From contig NC_052479.1 of assembly GCF_009730915.1 (NCBI RefSeq), forward strand, positions 30,567,610-30,631,609: a stretch of 64,000 nucleotides of DNA. The letters are read 5' to 3'. A program made the translations under genes and the position numbers. Of this stretch, positions 11,614 through 24,500 are shown one piece after another. Position 1 is the first letter of the stretch; the number at the start of each line of letters is the position of its first letter. The notes under the pieces were generated by a model, which worked only from the letters and a program-made list of their open reading frames with translations, was not told where the DNA came from and did not search any database. This stretch comes from Dioscorea cayenensis subsp. rotundata (taxonomy: Eukaryota > Streptophyta > Magnoliopsida > Dioscoreales > Dioscoreaceae).

Positions 11614-13823
11614 CTAGCCCACAGACATTGACATAATCTGGCGAGCAAGACCAGGATCTTGTTGCAACAATTCTCTTAAATTATTCTCTACCTCTGCCAT
11701 CTGCTTCTCAAAGTACTCCTTTGAAGTCTGCTTGAGCATAATATTCAGAGGGTGAAGTCACGTAAAGTTAATAGGAATTGGACTGCAAAGCGAGAGCAAA
11801 TAGACAGACCTGCAATGAGGTTATAGCACTCTCACTGTCCTTGAACTTTTCTTCTTGTTCATTCATCAAAAGGGATTTAGGTTCCAAAACAAACCTACAC
11901 ACCATCAAAAGAAACAAACAAAATACTGAAAACTAGCAATGCAGGTTAATTAACTCTTAGCAAATACCAGTGTCTTTGGCTATCCAAAAATGAACAGCTA
12001 CCAGCTCATGTCTACTCACATTTTGCCTGCAATGCAACAAAAAGAAAATGACTAATTAATCATCTATGCTAATAAAATAAGAGATTGCATAATATGCAAG
12101 TTACTTTCTCTAAAATTGACTAATAAAAATAAAAGACACTTTGCCCTCACAAAATACACATTGCCAAAGAATGTTGGAACATTAGAAGAAAATATCTCCA
12201 ATCTACTTTTTCCACTGTAGATATGCATAAAGTTGAGGTTATTTAGTAATTATGAGAAGGTGGCATACACACGGCATGCAACATTTATGCCCCAAAAAGC
12301 CCTGGAAGTGTTGATTAACATCTGGAACACTGGATTCAGAATCCACAAGACCTCACAAGTCATGAACTAATTTAAGTGTAGGTAGTAAGCAGAGGTCCTG
12401 ACCCACAGAGATCAAGAGAAAGAATTTCCAAATTAAAAGTAACAACAGACACCCAGAGGAAGGGTATTAAAAGAAAAGGCCAGTGAATATATGATGCATC
12501 GATAGACAACAATGTATAGTTGGGATAAAGCTAGCAAGGAATGCTTTATATTCATGCCAAGATATACTAAAGCAGCAATGGAGAAAGATATATTTCTGTA
12601 AGGTCCTCAACTCATTAACAGAACTATGGGATCAAATAAAAACAACATGCAAAAAGAACCTTCATATTTAAATATAAATGCATGTTAACAGCATACAAGT
12701 AAACTGAGTTTGCCCTTTTCAGGATACAATATGCTATCTCAATAGAAAAAAAACAGCAAGTTTAATATTTAAACTAATAAAGTGCAAGTAAACACTAATT
12801 TACTCTAAAAGAACTATTGGGCTCATACTGGTACAAAATAAGAAGTCATCGATACTCCTGAATGATCTTAGACGAAAAGTAGCGAGCCCACATAGTCACT
12901 CTAAATTAGAAATGTGATGATTAAACAGAGTTATATAGATCAAGCTAGCAGACTTTCCATACCAATAGATTTATATGTCTTTGTATCATCGGGAAGTTGT
13001 CGTAGTTCCTCCAAAGTTAAATATGCACGTTTCTTTTCTCCTTCCTTACCGCGCATCTGATTTTGCACCTGAAGGGAAAGGAAAACAATCATCAAACAAG
13101 CCAAAACAAGCATAATCATACCAAGAACATTTCTAGACAAGCTCTACTCTCCCATACTAGAAAGAATACTAGAAGCAAATTTTCAGCTTGTCCGAGGATA
13201 AAGAAGCCAATGAACATAATGCACATATATAGCAAAAGGCTCGATTTCTATTAAGTGCTCAAGTTGCATGAAGATCATATTTGACCAAAAGTGGGGCAAT
13301 TAAAAAAAAAAAAGCATATCAAGAAGGAAATGATCTAACCATTGCGGTAACCTAGAAAAGCAAAGCATCCTCTACATAACAAACGCATAAACATTGTAGA
13401 AATACACTGACTCAAACTTCCCACTATAGTCATCTCTCCATAGTTTCTAAGACTAGAAATTAAGCGTCATCTGTTCAAAAAAACTGAACCTTTAAAGCCT
13501 AACACAAACAATTAATCAAAATCCAACCACAAACATCCTCCAATTCCTATAATTCCAATTTCCAAAACAATTCTTCGAATGAATCAATCCAAACGCAAGC
13601 AAAGATTTAGCGAAGACTTTCAACACCCAATCTCAACACTCATAAAAGAAGGAAATTTCACACCTGCTTAAGCTTTGCGGTAGTCTCAATTATACGGCCC
13701 TGGAGCTCAACGAAGGCCTGCAACAAGAGATATACAAAGAATAAGGAAAACAACACTCTGGTTATATAAAGAAAAGAGGAACAAGTGATTGGATGATACC
13801 GTCCTGCTCGTCTCTTCCGCCAT
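11614..13823 (-). CDS. PFD1: Prefoldin subunit 1
   Basis: Six exons on the minus strand (13801-13823 or 13800-13823, 13664-13717, 12963-13068, 12020-12026, 11810-11894, 11614-11727) give 129 aa, the usual prefoldin-1 length. Prefoldin is the hexameric cytosolic chaperone that hands nascent tubulin and actin to CCT; subunit 1 is a beta-type subunit. Two coiled-coil helices flank a beta hairpin: AFVELQGRIIETTAKLKQVQ for the first and the SKEYFEKQMAEVENNLREL region for the second. TYKSIGKMFVLEPKS sits at the hairpin. Exon 4 is only 7 nt (GCAAAAT on the coding strand) and is needed to give G-K-M and to keep frame between phase 1 and phase 0 neighbours. AAACCCTA-type telo-box motifs lie just upstream of the ATG near 13856-13870. 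Confidence 0.93.
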
Positions 13824-14905
13824 TGCTGAAGATCGTGATCGAGCTTCTTCCAAACCCCAACCCTAACCCTAGAAAACGAAGACAATGTCTCTTTCGTACT
13901 GAAACCGGCAGCTGTTTCGCCGGGTTTAATCCAAACCGTTAAATTTCTCAGATGACGATCGACGGCTATTATTTAATCAAGGCCTCGCGTGCCATCATCC
14001 AGTGTGAGCCGCTCATCGTGTCTCTGTACGGAAATCGACGGTCTGTATGAAATCGGTAGCTCATCCAACGATTTATATTGTAGACAGTGGTCCCATGTGC
14101 GGGCTTGAATCTTAACCGTCAATACGTTTATCGTGATCAACAGCATTCAATCAGTGTCCGTCCATTCAGTAATTGTCACTCTCGTCAATTATCAAAACAT
14201 ATGAATTTTTTTTAAAAAAATAAAAAAAATCATATTATTGATCGGCATTATTTTGTTTTCTTTCTTTTTTAAATGAATTTTAAAATTTTATTTTAGAAAT
14301 AATCAAATCAATAAAAGAAAGTGTCTTGCATGCAATAGATAGATACAAAATATTTTGTCTTGGTTTCAGACCAAAAACAAGGACATGTGAAGCTATTAAA
14401 AAATATTTTGAAAGTGAGCTTGAAAATGGTGACTTATGACAAAGACATTAAAAAAAAAAAATCAATTATGATTATGATTATCAAATGCTAAACATTAATA
14501 ATAAGACACATTAACTAAAATTCAACATAATAATATTGCCATGTGAGCTACATCATGTTGATGCTGTTTATGATAAGTATCACAATGAATACTTTTATGA
14601 GAAATTTCTTAAATAGATAAAAACAAGCACCAAATTAACAATGAGTCTAATGCATTATAAATTCATCAAAATCAGATTTGATAGAATGAACAATATACAT
14701 GAACTGTATATTTATGAAACATATGAAAGAACAGAAATGGAATACTTTCAGATTTTCGAACACTTGAGAGTCACTCAAATACAGTATGATATTGTAGAAA
14801 ACAGAAGATACTGATCAAATTAATCGAACGATGACATTACATTTCGAATTAGACGGAAAATTTTCTTGGTTAGGAGTACACTCTCGAATAAAACCGATAT
14901 GCTTC
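13824..14905. other. Prefoldin 1 promoter region and AT-rich spacer
   Basis: About 13824-14170 is GC-richer and contains AACCCTAACCCT at about 13860, a plausible leader and promoter for prefoldin 1. The rest is AT-rich. The transporter gene's 3' UTR should lie upstream of 14905. No other gene is seen. Confidence 0.5.
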
Positions 14906-17114
14906 TCATACATTTTCAGAGTTGCAATTTCGGTCTGTAGATTCCCCGTTCTCTTTGCTCAGTTTAGATTTCGGTAATGCCGTGAAAGATGACTGCCGAG
15001 ATCCCAGTTTTGCCGTTTGTTTGTGAGAGTCTAGCAAATTGAGGTATGTGTACAAAGACATACCGGACAGAGCGATAATGACTCCAAAGATGCTCGTCCT
15101 GCCGGGTATTGAATTGAACAAAAGGAAGCCACCGAGAAGGATTACACATGTTTTAAACTGACCGAGGACAACATGAGATGTCGCTGAGGTTGCTCTGTCG
15201 AATTCAATATATCAACATGAGTATACAAAAGACTGCTCAATCACTAAACAAGACCATGACAAAGATCCTTATTAGTTATTCCATACCCGAGAGCCAAAGC
15301 ACCGGACCACTGAAGCAGAAAACCGAGGACTGCTGACATAACTATGGCTACTGTGTTGCGGAAACTCCAATTGAATGACAGAACACCCGGAGGATCGAGC
15401 CAAGGCATCATGGCCACCAAGAAAAAAACAGTGATCGGTGTTGTTTTCCACATCAAACTGTTTCATAAGTATTTGATATCATAGAATCAGAAAACTTTAA
15501 AAAAAAAGGTACTACTAAATCAAAGTATCAGCAGGTTTGGTACGCTAAAGCAGTCCAGTTCTCCTTCTGCTGAAAATTGGACCATAAGATCTTATTGATA
15601 GCACTAGGAATTATCCACGCCACTGCAATACATGCGCCAAAGAAGTGAAACTCAAGGTCGGTAACAGTGGCAATCGCTACTCCAACTGACACAATACTCA
15701 GTGCTAGGACCTACATGTTACAATTGCAAACATCAATCCAAATTCAGACTCTATTTTGATTTGAAGAATGTTAAACTAAAAGACTACAATCACTACCTTC
15801 TGATACGAAACTGTTTTTCTGAAAAGCATAAATTCCGCCAGAACAATTGTCGGCGTGACAGCAATCTTAGCCATTTGGTAGAAACCCACACTGGAACATT
15901 ATATCATGCAAGAATTAACTAAGAAAAAGACAGTATCATGTGGGGCGGCGCAATGAAGAAGAAGAAGAAGAAGATGTATATGCAATACCTGTTGTACTTT
16001 AAACTAACATTGGCAAGCCCAGTTGAGAGAGACATGACAAGCCCAAGGGCCAATAAAGAAGAATAAGGAGTGGTCTTCGACGGAGGTGATGCTGGAAAAA
16101 GGGACAATGCATTCAATATTGCCATTAAAAACCAGCTCACAATGTAGTGAATGAATGTGAGGAAGATGGGATAATTAAAACCAACTTTTCCAAGCACCTA
16201 CAAGAACAAACAATACAAATAAAACCATCAAGATATTACAATGTGTAACACATTCAGACAACAAAATAGAAGACTATAGTGAGAAAGAAAACAAACCAGC
16301 TTATTCATCAGGATTATACCAACAGAGACCAAGAAATTGAAGGTCAGTGACACTGTCGGACCACAAATTCGTTGTTGCAGACGCTTGGCACCTTCCGAAG
16401 TCCTTAACTCACTGAAAAGCGAAGCTCGCAGGTCTTCTATCTCTTTACCTGATTAAGTTTTGCAAAATTGCGAAAAGATGAACTATAAAGCAAGATATTG
16501 AAACAATCTACACTGGACAATGAAGATGTCCAGAAAGATCATACTGATGCTAATAACGTCACTAAAAAAAAAATTCCCATCCTATGTGAATTGTTTTATG
16601 GGTTTCATATCTAAATTAAAATCTCAAAATACTTCAACTAATTGTGATTTAAAAAAAAAAAACATTTTTTTGGTGCCAGAATCCAATTCAAGAGACCTAC
16701 CAAAAAAAAGGTTCTCCAGGAATCTAATTCACAAGTAAAAGCAAATTAAATCCCTAATTTCACTCAAATCATTCAAGCATAAAGCATGAAAAAAAAAGAA
16801 ATCAAAACCATCATCAGCAAGCCCCAATCAAAATCGCATCTTTGCACAATCAAGGCAATGCCACAAATCCAAGGTTGCAGCACCAACACAAAACCAAACA
16901 ATTTCTAAAAGATTAAAATATAAAACAACAACAATAACATCTGATTCAATGCACACAAACACCTGCCCAAAGGCACAGCCATTCCAAAAAGAAAAAGAGA
17001 TAAACTAAACAAGAGAAAAAGACCTCTCTCCCCGGCATCACTGTCCTTGCGCTTCAAGATCTTCCTCACGTCCTTCCTCACCAGAAAGTTCATCACTTTC
17101 CGGCTGCACAGCAT
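14906..17114 (-). CDS. Nucleotide-sugar transporter-like protein (TPT/NST family)
   Basis: Seven exons on the minus strand (17024-17114, 16297-16448, 15989-16197, 15797-15890, 15544-15710, 15287-15457, 14906-15194) give 390 aa. The family comprises Golgi/ER antiporters of the drug/metabolite transporter superfamily with about ten membrane spans. After a basic N-terminus with RKDVRKILKRKD, spans begin near TFNFLVSVGIILMNK and continue through ALALMWKTTPITVFFLV to SIFGVIIALSGMSLYTYLNL. The C-terminal tail (about the last 45 residues) is polar and probably cytosolic. The substrate is not known; I assign only the superfamily and the nucleotide-sugar transporter-like group. The exon 1 donor is GTCTTT. 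The start is the first in-frame ATG. The gene is head to head with the PTRHD1-like gene. Confidence 0.88.
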
Positions 17115-17817
17115 CCTCCGAAGAAGAAGAACAAAGAGAGATGAAGAAGTAGCTCTGGAGAGAGTGCAGTGAAAGGGAGGAAGGGAGTGAGAAGGGGGTC
17201 ACGTGAGGAGGAGGTGGTGGGGCGGTGAGCGAAAGGGTGGTGACGGTAACCGGTTAGCGGTTGGGAGGCGTGGGTTTGTCTGGGAGCGCGCCCAGTCTGG
17301 AGACATTCACGGCCTTAATTTTACCCAAATACCCCCTTGAAATATTTAAATTATTTATTATTTTATTTTACATTTTTTTTTGTAAAAAAAAATAAATTTT
17401 CTTTAATTTTCGAATAAATTATTTTTTAAATAAACCTTTTGTTTTGAACTTTGAATTTATTTTTTTTTTATTTTAATAATATATTTTCATTAGTTGCAAC
17501 CTACATTCATTTGTTATACCAAACAATAGCAATCATTTGAAAATTATAAAAAAAAAAAACAATTGATTTGTGTTAAGTTCACCTAAAGAATAATTTGTCC
17601 TTGAATCTAAAAAAATATATATGCTAAAAATTTATTTATTTATTTAGTTTTAAAATTTAAATATTTATTGATCATTGTTCTGGTAATAAATTAAAAAATG
17701 ATTAAAAAAATTAAAAAAAGATAGGTTATGGCATTTTAACATTGTGCAGGGGGTAATAAGTAAAAATGGCGAACAAAAGCGTTAATTAGTTTTCTTTTAT
17801 TCCCGGGCAGGACAATC
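17115..17817. promoter_or_regulatory. Divergent promoter region, transporter / PTRHD1-like
   Basis: About 703 bp separate the two start codons. The transporter side is GC-rich, with TCACGTGA (a G-box core) near 17200 and GGTAACCGGTTAGCGG near 17246. The middle (about 17340-17740) is very AT-rich. Shared promoter use is inferred from geometry. Confidence 0.5.
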
Positions 17818-18454
17818 ATGGTTTCGATCCTGCCCGTTCGTTTCCCATTATGCCCCTGCTTCGCACGTGCCAACGTTCGTTCCTCGTTTCTTCTCTCCCG
17901 CGCCGGAGCTAGGGTTAGGGTTTCCAGACTTCTCCTCGCGAGAGCCATGAGCGCCGATTCCACGGCGGCGGTGGAGGGAGGAAGAGAAGGAGAAGGTTGC
18001 GGAGAGGAAGTGAAGGAAGAGGTGGTGCAATATGTGGTGCTTCGGCGAGACCTGGTGGACACGTGGCCGATGGGAAGCGTGGTGGCGCAAGGATGTCACG
18101 CCGCCGTGGCCGCCGTATGGGCTCACCGTGATCACCCGGACACCGTCGCATACTGCTCCGACGCCAACCTTGACTCCATGCACAAGGTGTGTTCGACGAA
18201 ATGTCCCAATGAGAATTCATAGTCTAAACAAGAGGAGTTGATGATAACTAGAGTTTTTGTATGATTTCCAGGTGACTTTGGAAGTGAAGGGAGAGGCTCA
18301 GATTCGGAATTTATCGGAGAAGCTGAAGGTGAACGGCATCGATCACAAGCTGTGGATCGAACAGCCGGAGAACATTCCAACCTGCATTGCCACCAGGCCT
18401 TATCCAAGATCACAAGTGGTCTCATTCTTCAAAAAACTCAAGCTTTGCAAGTGA
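17818..18454 (+). CDS. PTRHD1-like peptidyl-tRNA hydrolase domain protein
   Basis: Two exons (17818-18186 and 18272-18454) give 183 aa from the first ATG, or 140 aa from the ATG at 17947. The PTH2-type domain starts at [11 protein letters not shown] and includes [30 protein letters not shown] and the end [22 protein letters not shown] (split here by two short conserved pieces, RPYPRS and KKLKLC). PTRHD1-like proteins resemble archaeal/eukaryotic Pth2 but may not be active hydrolases. The first 43 residues are rich in Arg, Ser and Leu and contain no acidic residue, like an organelle targeting peptide. If translation starts at 17947, a telo-box (AGGGTTAGGGTTT, 17911-17923) would lie in the 5' UTR, its usual place. 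Confidence 0.88.
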
Positions 18455-18863
18455 GCATTACTGTGTTTTATGAATTTCATTGTTTGTTTTTTGCATGATT
18501 GCTAGTGTTTTTCATTCATACTTCACATTGATAAAGGTTGGAGCTTTTGCTTTATCATGAAATAAATTGCTCACATTATGGAGTTGTTTCTATGAGTATA
18601 ACAAGCTCTTGCTAATAATAAGAACTCTGATTGCTGCTCTAGCGAATAGCATCGGTTTCGTTGTTTCATAGTACAAAATTTAGAAATAAAAATAGTTTAG
18701 ATGTTCCAAACTCACTGGAGTAGTATTTATGAATGGATTATTTTACCAACTGGCTTTCGATGAAAGTATATGACGAACGACACCTTAGACGAGTTGTTAT
18801 AGAATTCATACCAAAACTGAATTGAATTTCGGCAAGGGGAGAAGCTTGCCTGCGGTGATCTCT
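18455..18863. other. Convergent spacer, PTRHD1-like / PIRL
   Basis: The 409 bp between two convergent stop codons should hold both 3' UTRs. I see no further gene or repeat. Confidence 0.6.
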
Positions 18864-20498
18864 TTATCTCCATGGTGAAAATCTCCTTGGAGAGAAGAGA
18901 CGGCGGGGGGAGAACATCCCGGCATGCCGGGGTGATGCAATGCCTACAATAGAACGGTAATCAGTGAGCAGGAAGCCGTTGTGCTCATATACTCCAGGCC
19001 GGCTATTCACACCCATTCCACCATTGAAACTCCCGCATTTCACCAGCCTACTGAGCCAGGCCGTTTTCTTTGCTGAGGGCTTGCCGGTGGGTACGCCATT
19101 CATGCGGGTAATCAAGTACTCACGCACAGCATCAATGCTATGGTCCACAACCTCCACCGGAGGGCTCACAAGGGGGTTGCCTTCTGCGTGGAACTTGTGA
19201 AGCTTGGTGAGGCAGCTGATAGAGTCTGGCAGAACGGTTATCTTGTTGTAACTTATGTCGAGTTCGAGCAACGAGGTGAGGAGGCCAATGGAGTAAGGTA
19301 AAGAATGGAGGTAGTGGAAGTTTTGGCTGACATTGAGGACCTCGAGTCGGATGAGATTCTCGAGATCATCAGGGAGACAATGGAGGCAGTTGAGGCGGGC
19401 ATCAAGGACACGGAGGTTGGTCATGTGGCTGGTGGATTGGGGAAGGAATGCGAGCTTGTTGGAGTTCACGGAGAGCTTCCTGAGGTTTGTGAGCTCAAAA
19501 CCCATGGTTTCTGGGAGTTTGTTCAGCTGATTGAAGTTAGCTATAAGTTCTTCTAAAGCCCTGTCCACCATGAAAAAAAAACACAAAATTTGATAGTGAA
19601 GGCGAGAGATCTTTTGTAGATTAGATACAAGATGCAAGATAAACTCGAATGACTAAAATATCGTGAAGGATTGCATTGAATTATGATGTATACAAAAAGA
19701 GAATGATTTAGAGAAGGTTGTTGGATTGATCAGGAATACCGGCAATCCTCGATCGTCTTTGGGAAGGACTTGAGAAGGTTTCCAGATACATTAAGAATCT
19801 TTAGCTTGGAAAGACATCCAATGGAGTTCGGGAGAGCTTGCAGCTGGTTCGAATGCAGATCCAGCACTACAACATTCAGCATACGCGCAGCCAAAGACTC
19901 CGGTATGCTCTGGATACATAACACACACCCCTCATAAAGGCTAGTTTTGAAACAAGTTAAAACATAATAATATTGTTTTCCATAAGTTGTATTGTATGTG
20001 TCAATTTGTGCCATTTAAACTGTGCAATGTATCAGAATGAAGAACATGATCACAATTTGGAATTTGTGCAAGTGTTGTCTTCTCTTTTCTAAACCAAATT
20101 TGGTGTGCCCTCTTCAGTGAAAGATTGTTTTTTATTTAAAATTTTGTAATTAGAGATTAATTGTTATTTTTAAAATGATCAAATTACCGTTCTTTACCTC
20201 CCCAAAAAAAAATGATACATATGAAATCTGTGAGAAATGAGAATTTTCCTTTTTTTTTTTTTGTTTAAATAGACAAATGCAAAGCTGAAAACATAATGTT
20301 TACATATAAACTATTAAAAATAAAATCAAAGGATAACTGAAAGAAAAGGAAAACCTCAAGATTAGTTTTGGAGAGATCAAGCTTAGTAATGGCAGCCAAG
20401 TTGAATGTAGGATTTGCAAGTGACTCCAAAGGAATCCCTCTTATTTCCACTTTCTCAAATTCCTCTTCATTCACTACCCCTTTCCTTGCATCCCTCAT
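18864..20498 (-). CDS. Plant intracellular Ras-group-related LRR protein (PIRL)
   Basis: Three exons on the minus strand (20355-20498, 19740-19909, 18864-19560) give 336 aa. PIRLs are plant-specific cytosolic LRR proteins related to animal/fungal Ras-group LRR proteins (SHOC2, yeast adenylate cyclase LRRs); some act in pollen development. LRR units of the LxxLxxLPxxI type run from about residue 40 to 235: [95 protein letters not shown]. The order and the SARM-like phrase [11 protein letters not shown] match the small PIRL group (PIRL6/7/8 type). After EGNPLVSPP comes a C-terminal tail with three SPRR/SPWR-like repeats. The ATG at 20498 is the start; an in-frame TTG upstream is not used as a start. 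Confidence 0.93.
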
Positions 20499-21555
20499 TC
20501 TCTCCTTCTCCAACTAATTAAACTACCAAATAAAAAACAATAACATATATATAAAAATGGATTAAATATAACCAAAATGTATAGCTTACCTCTGGTGAAA
20601 GAAAATAAATGGAAAAATAGGGAACTTTTTAAAGGAAAAACAAGAAGGTGAATGAAAAGGGAGCTTATAAAAGAAGAGAGAGGGACAATGAAGTGGGCCT
20701 ACAAACGGTTGGGTGTACCTGAGAAGTAGGAAACTCATTTGCATAACGGCCTTGCCCTCTAGTTTGAAAAGTCAACGTGAACCCCTCATACTCATAGGTG
20801 GGGCCAACGTTGCCCCGAACAACGGAACAGGTATACCTACACAATGGTTTAGAGGATTACTGAATTAACCTCCGGTGGTCACCCAAAATTATAGTAGTTT
20901 ATTAACACCGGATCTCCGATACAACGCATTCATGTTCCACACCAATCTCGTTTATTAACACCGATCTTCAATATAACACTAAATTCGAACATCAACCCAC
21001 ACAGAATATATACTGTCCATTTTTGTTTTTACTTCAATTTTTTACTATATATCTATTTATACTATTCATACCGCTTTGCATTGTATTGTTATATTTGCAA
21101 ATGAAATACTCGGATTCACATCCATCTGTTGAGAGTAGACATTCATAGATATTCTCATAAAACAGAGACAGAGTAATCCTAAGGAAAATAAAATATAAAG
21201 TGTTTACAATCTTGAAGTAAAGCAAATGAGAGAGAGAGAAGGTAATACTAATGAAAATAAAATGTAAAGTGTTTTACAAGCTTTAAGTAAAGCAAGTGAG
21301 AGAGAGAGAGAGAGAGAGAGAGGGGGGTAATACTAAGGAAAATAAATTGTAAAGTGTTTACAAGCTTGTAGTATAAAGCAAGCTGTGTGTATGCATGTGC
21401 ACGTATATACATGCAAACTAAAAGACAGTACTAACATTCGTTTTTCACAAGTATTTAAGTCACAAAACAAGACTGAAATGATGTACAATTAAAAAAAGAC
21501 ATCCACATAAAAAGTCATATTATCTTTCTTCACCGTTTGCATTGCACCATGAAAC
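20499..21555. other. PIRL promoter region and ACA 3' flank
   Basis: The part next to 20499 is the PIRL upstream region. GC-richer sequence lies at about 20690-20870. A three-copy tandem repeat lies at 21173-21395. No gene is seen. Confidence 0.5.
21173..21395. repeat. Three-copy tandem repeat of about 70-85 bp ending in (GA)n
   Basis: Copies start at 21173, 21242 and 21327 with GTAAT(A/C)CTAA(G/T)GAAAAT. Each continues with AAATNTAAAGTGTTTACAA and a stretch like TTGAAGTAAAGCAA, and the first two end in a GA microsatellite. The differing lengths come mainly from the length of the GA run. Confidence 0.85.
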
Positions 21556-24500
21556 TTACTTCTGCCTATTTTCATCTCCATTCACATCCTCCATGTTTTC
21601 TGTAAGGCCAAAATTTCTTAGAGACCCAAAAAATATAAAGAAAAAAAATAATAACAGAAAAATTGAAATGACAATGATATGTAGAAAATCAAACCTTGAC
21701 GGTTTTTTTTCTGACAACACCGCTGAAAATATTCAGCTAATGGAATTTCAGGAACTGGAATGAGCTTCCCAATTAATGCCAATGGCCAGCTGAATGAAAT
21801 GAAGATTTGCCGGAGATTACAAAACCAGTCAGAAATCAAATAATTTCATTATTAAAGATAAAGATATTTAGTAACTACTGACGTTGAATTATGTATAACC
21901 GATGTGACTAAAAGAAACATCTGAATATGATGAAAGTAGTAGTTGGAGGGTATTATAACAATGAATGAATGAATGAATGAATATACCTGACGAAAGCAAT
22001 GCCGATTGAAACGAGCCAAAGCTTCCAGTTAAGCCTGACAGTAGAAGTGAACTTTCCAAGGAACTCGACAATTATAGCCTAACGCGAAGTTAGTGAACAA
22101 AATAGTCAGAAGAAATGAGACATTATGTGATTTGTGCTCAAAGGCAGGATGCAGATTTTTAAATTTTCCTCACCTGCAAGATCAATGTTATGGCAATGAT
22201 CCCAATAAAGAGATGATTTTTTGTGATTCCTTTAAAGATATTCATCTGATCTGGTTTCCGTGAATTGAACTCATTGAATATCTGGTAGGGAAGGAAAGTA
22301 CGGTAAGTTTTGGTTGCAAGGAATGTTATGGAACACAATATCAAAAAACTAAAACAGCCCATCTCGTAAAAGGGGGAAAAACCAAATTATGTCTCGCATC
22401 GCCAAGTACTGTAGAGATTCAAGGTCCTTTTTTCTTTTTATAAATTAAGCAGGTCTTAAATATTACCTGGCATAAGACAAATGAATTAAATATGAAGGTG
22501 TTCTTCACTTTGTCAGCATGTTCTCGGGTTTCATTCTTCAAATGCAGGATACTCCGGCCACCAAAGTTAAGCAAGAGAAGGACCACCACTTGATATAAAG
22601 CCTGCACTCATGCAGAACAAAGCAAATATCATCCCAACAGAACATATACTATAGAATAAAAATGTTTTTTTAACTGAAAGAAAGTCATCAAACTACAAAA
22701 CATGCATACCTGAATAAGTAAATTTCTCCACATGATATTTGTTATAAGTGGTTCCCTGAAAAATAGAAAGGAAATACAAACACGAGAAATTCTTCAGAAA
22801 ATGTCAAAAAAAAAAATCATTAGAAAATGGGGCTGGTTTCCCCCTACTCAAAAAAGGAAAGAGAAATAAGTAACTAAAAGAATTAGCGGCTCCCTTCCAC
22901 AGTTAATTAGAAGCAGTTCAAAAGAAGTAGCACAGCTATCTCCAGAACAAATAACAAAATTAAACAATTTAAAAAAAAAAACAAAAAAAAAACAAAAAAA
23001 AACCTAATAGGTGAAAAGATTTGGATAACAATGTTGTTTCTCTGTATCATCCTTCTAAATCACAAGGATTGGACCCAGCACATAAGTGTTTCTTCAAAGA
23101 TGTGGCCATTCAATTAATTCGCAGAACATTTATTACATATAGAACATATCAACATGCTTCATTCTGGCTAAAAGGTGACTTGTGTTGGATGTTTAAAATC
23201 AGTTAAACAACTGTAACTCCATCACAAGGACCATCTCTGCACAACGCATCCTATCTACCAAACAAACTACGGATGAATTTAGGCACATAGACAGATAAAT
23301 GGTTAAATAGGTGCGGAAGTAATATTAAATAGACCATCAGAGTAAATGAAAATCATCAGGCGAAAGAAAACTGCCTAACCTTCGACCAACAGGAGGCCTT
23401 TCCATAAGATGATCCGTTGGTGGCTCTGTTGCCAGTGCAAGGGCACCTAAAGTGTCCATGATGAGGTTGACCCAGAGAAGCTGTTCCAACAAGAAAAACC
23501 GTTAGGCCACATAACGTAAGCATTGGTTATGATTAATATTGTAAGAGCTGGAACGCATCTTTCCATTTTGTTCCCCAGGAAAACTTGGCATTTTCAACGT
23601 TGTTAATATCTCAGTACAAAAAAGGTGCTTCAACAAGCACCATTTAACCTCTAAACTCAAATATAGAAGCTAATTGACAGCTTAAAACTCTAAATAGATT
23701 GTGAAGGAATTAGGAAAAGAATTTGTTATAGAACCTGAACAGCATTCAGAGGAACATTTCCAGAAGAAACAGCAGCAACAACATTGATAATCAAGGCAGC
23801 AACATTGACAGTGAGCTGGAACTGGATAAATTTCTGAATATTTGCATACACAGAACGACCCCAGCGAACAACCTAAAAATAAAGACAAGTTTTACCCCAA
23901 CCATGAACAGCTTTAGGCAACAAAGAAACACATTAAGCAGGGAATATGAAGGCAAACCTTTACGACAGATGCAAAATTATCATCCAGGATAATAATATCT
24001 GAGCTTTCCTTAGCAACTTCTGTTCCTTGAATTCCCATTGCAAGACCAATATCTGCCTAAAAAACAATATATAAAAGAATAAGGAACCAGAGAATGCATC
24101 AGTTGTTGGTAAGAGAATAAATGCTTTTGGGCAGAGAATCAGGGAAAACCTCATGTAGTGCAGGAGCATCATTGGTTCCATCACCAGTAACAGCTACAAC
24201 ATGACCCTTCCTCCTCAATGCTTGGACAAGCAGGAGCTTATCATTAGGAGATGATCTCCCCATCACCTGCACATGAACTTCATATTCAGATGACCTAGAT
24301 TGGTTTAGCATATCAATAATTAAGTAAATTGCAAGATATATATTGACCATGGTAGAAAACAAGAACTATCCTACATCGACAACACACTCATAACGCACAT
24401 CTATCAACAAGAAGCATGTCACATGAACTTCACATTCAGATGACCTACATTGATTGAGCATATGAATTATTAAGTAAATTGCAGAATCCAGACTGACTGC

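Noticed and set aside
15780-15900. Suspected frameshift in exon 4 of the nucleotide-sugar transporter-like gene
   Set aside because: On rereading the bases CCGCCAGAACAATTG the frame is intact and the exon is 94 nt, joining phase correctly on both sides.
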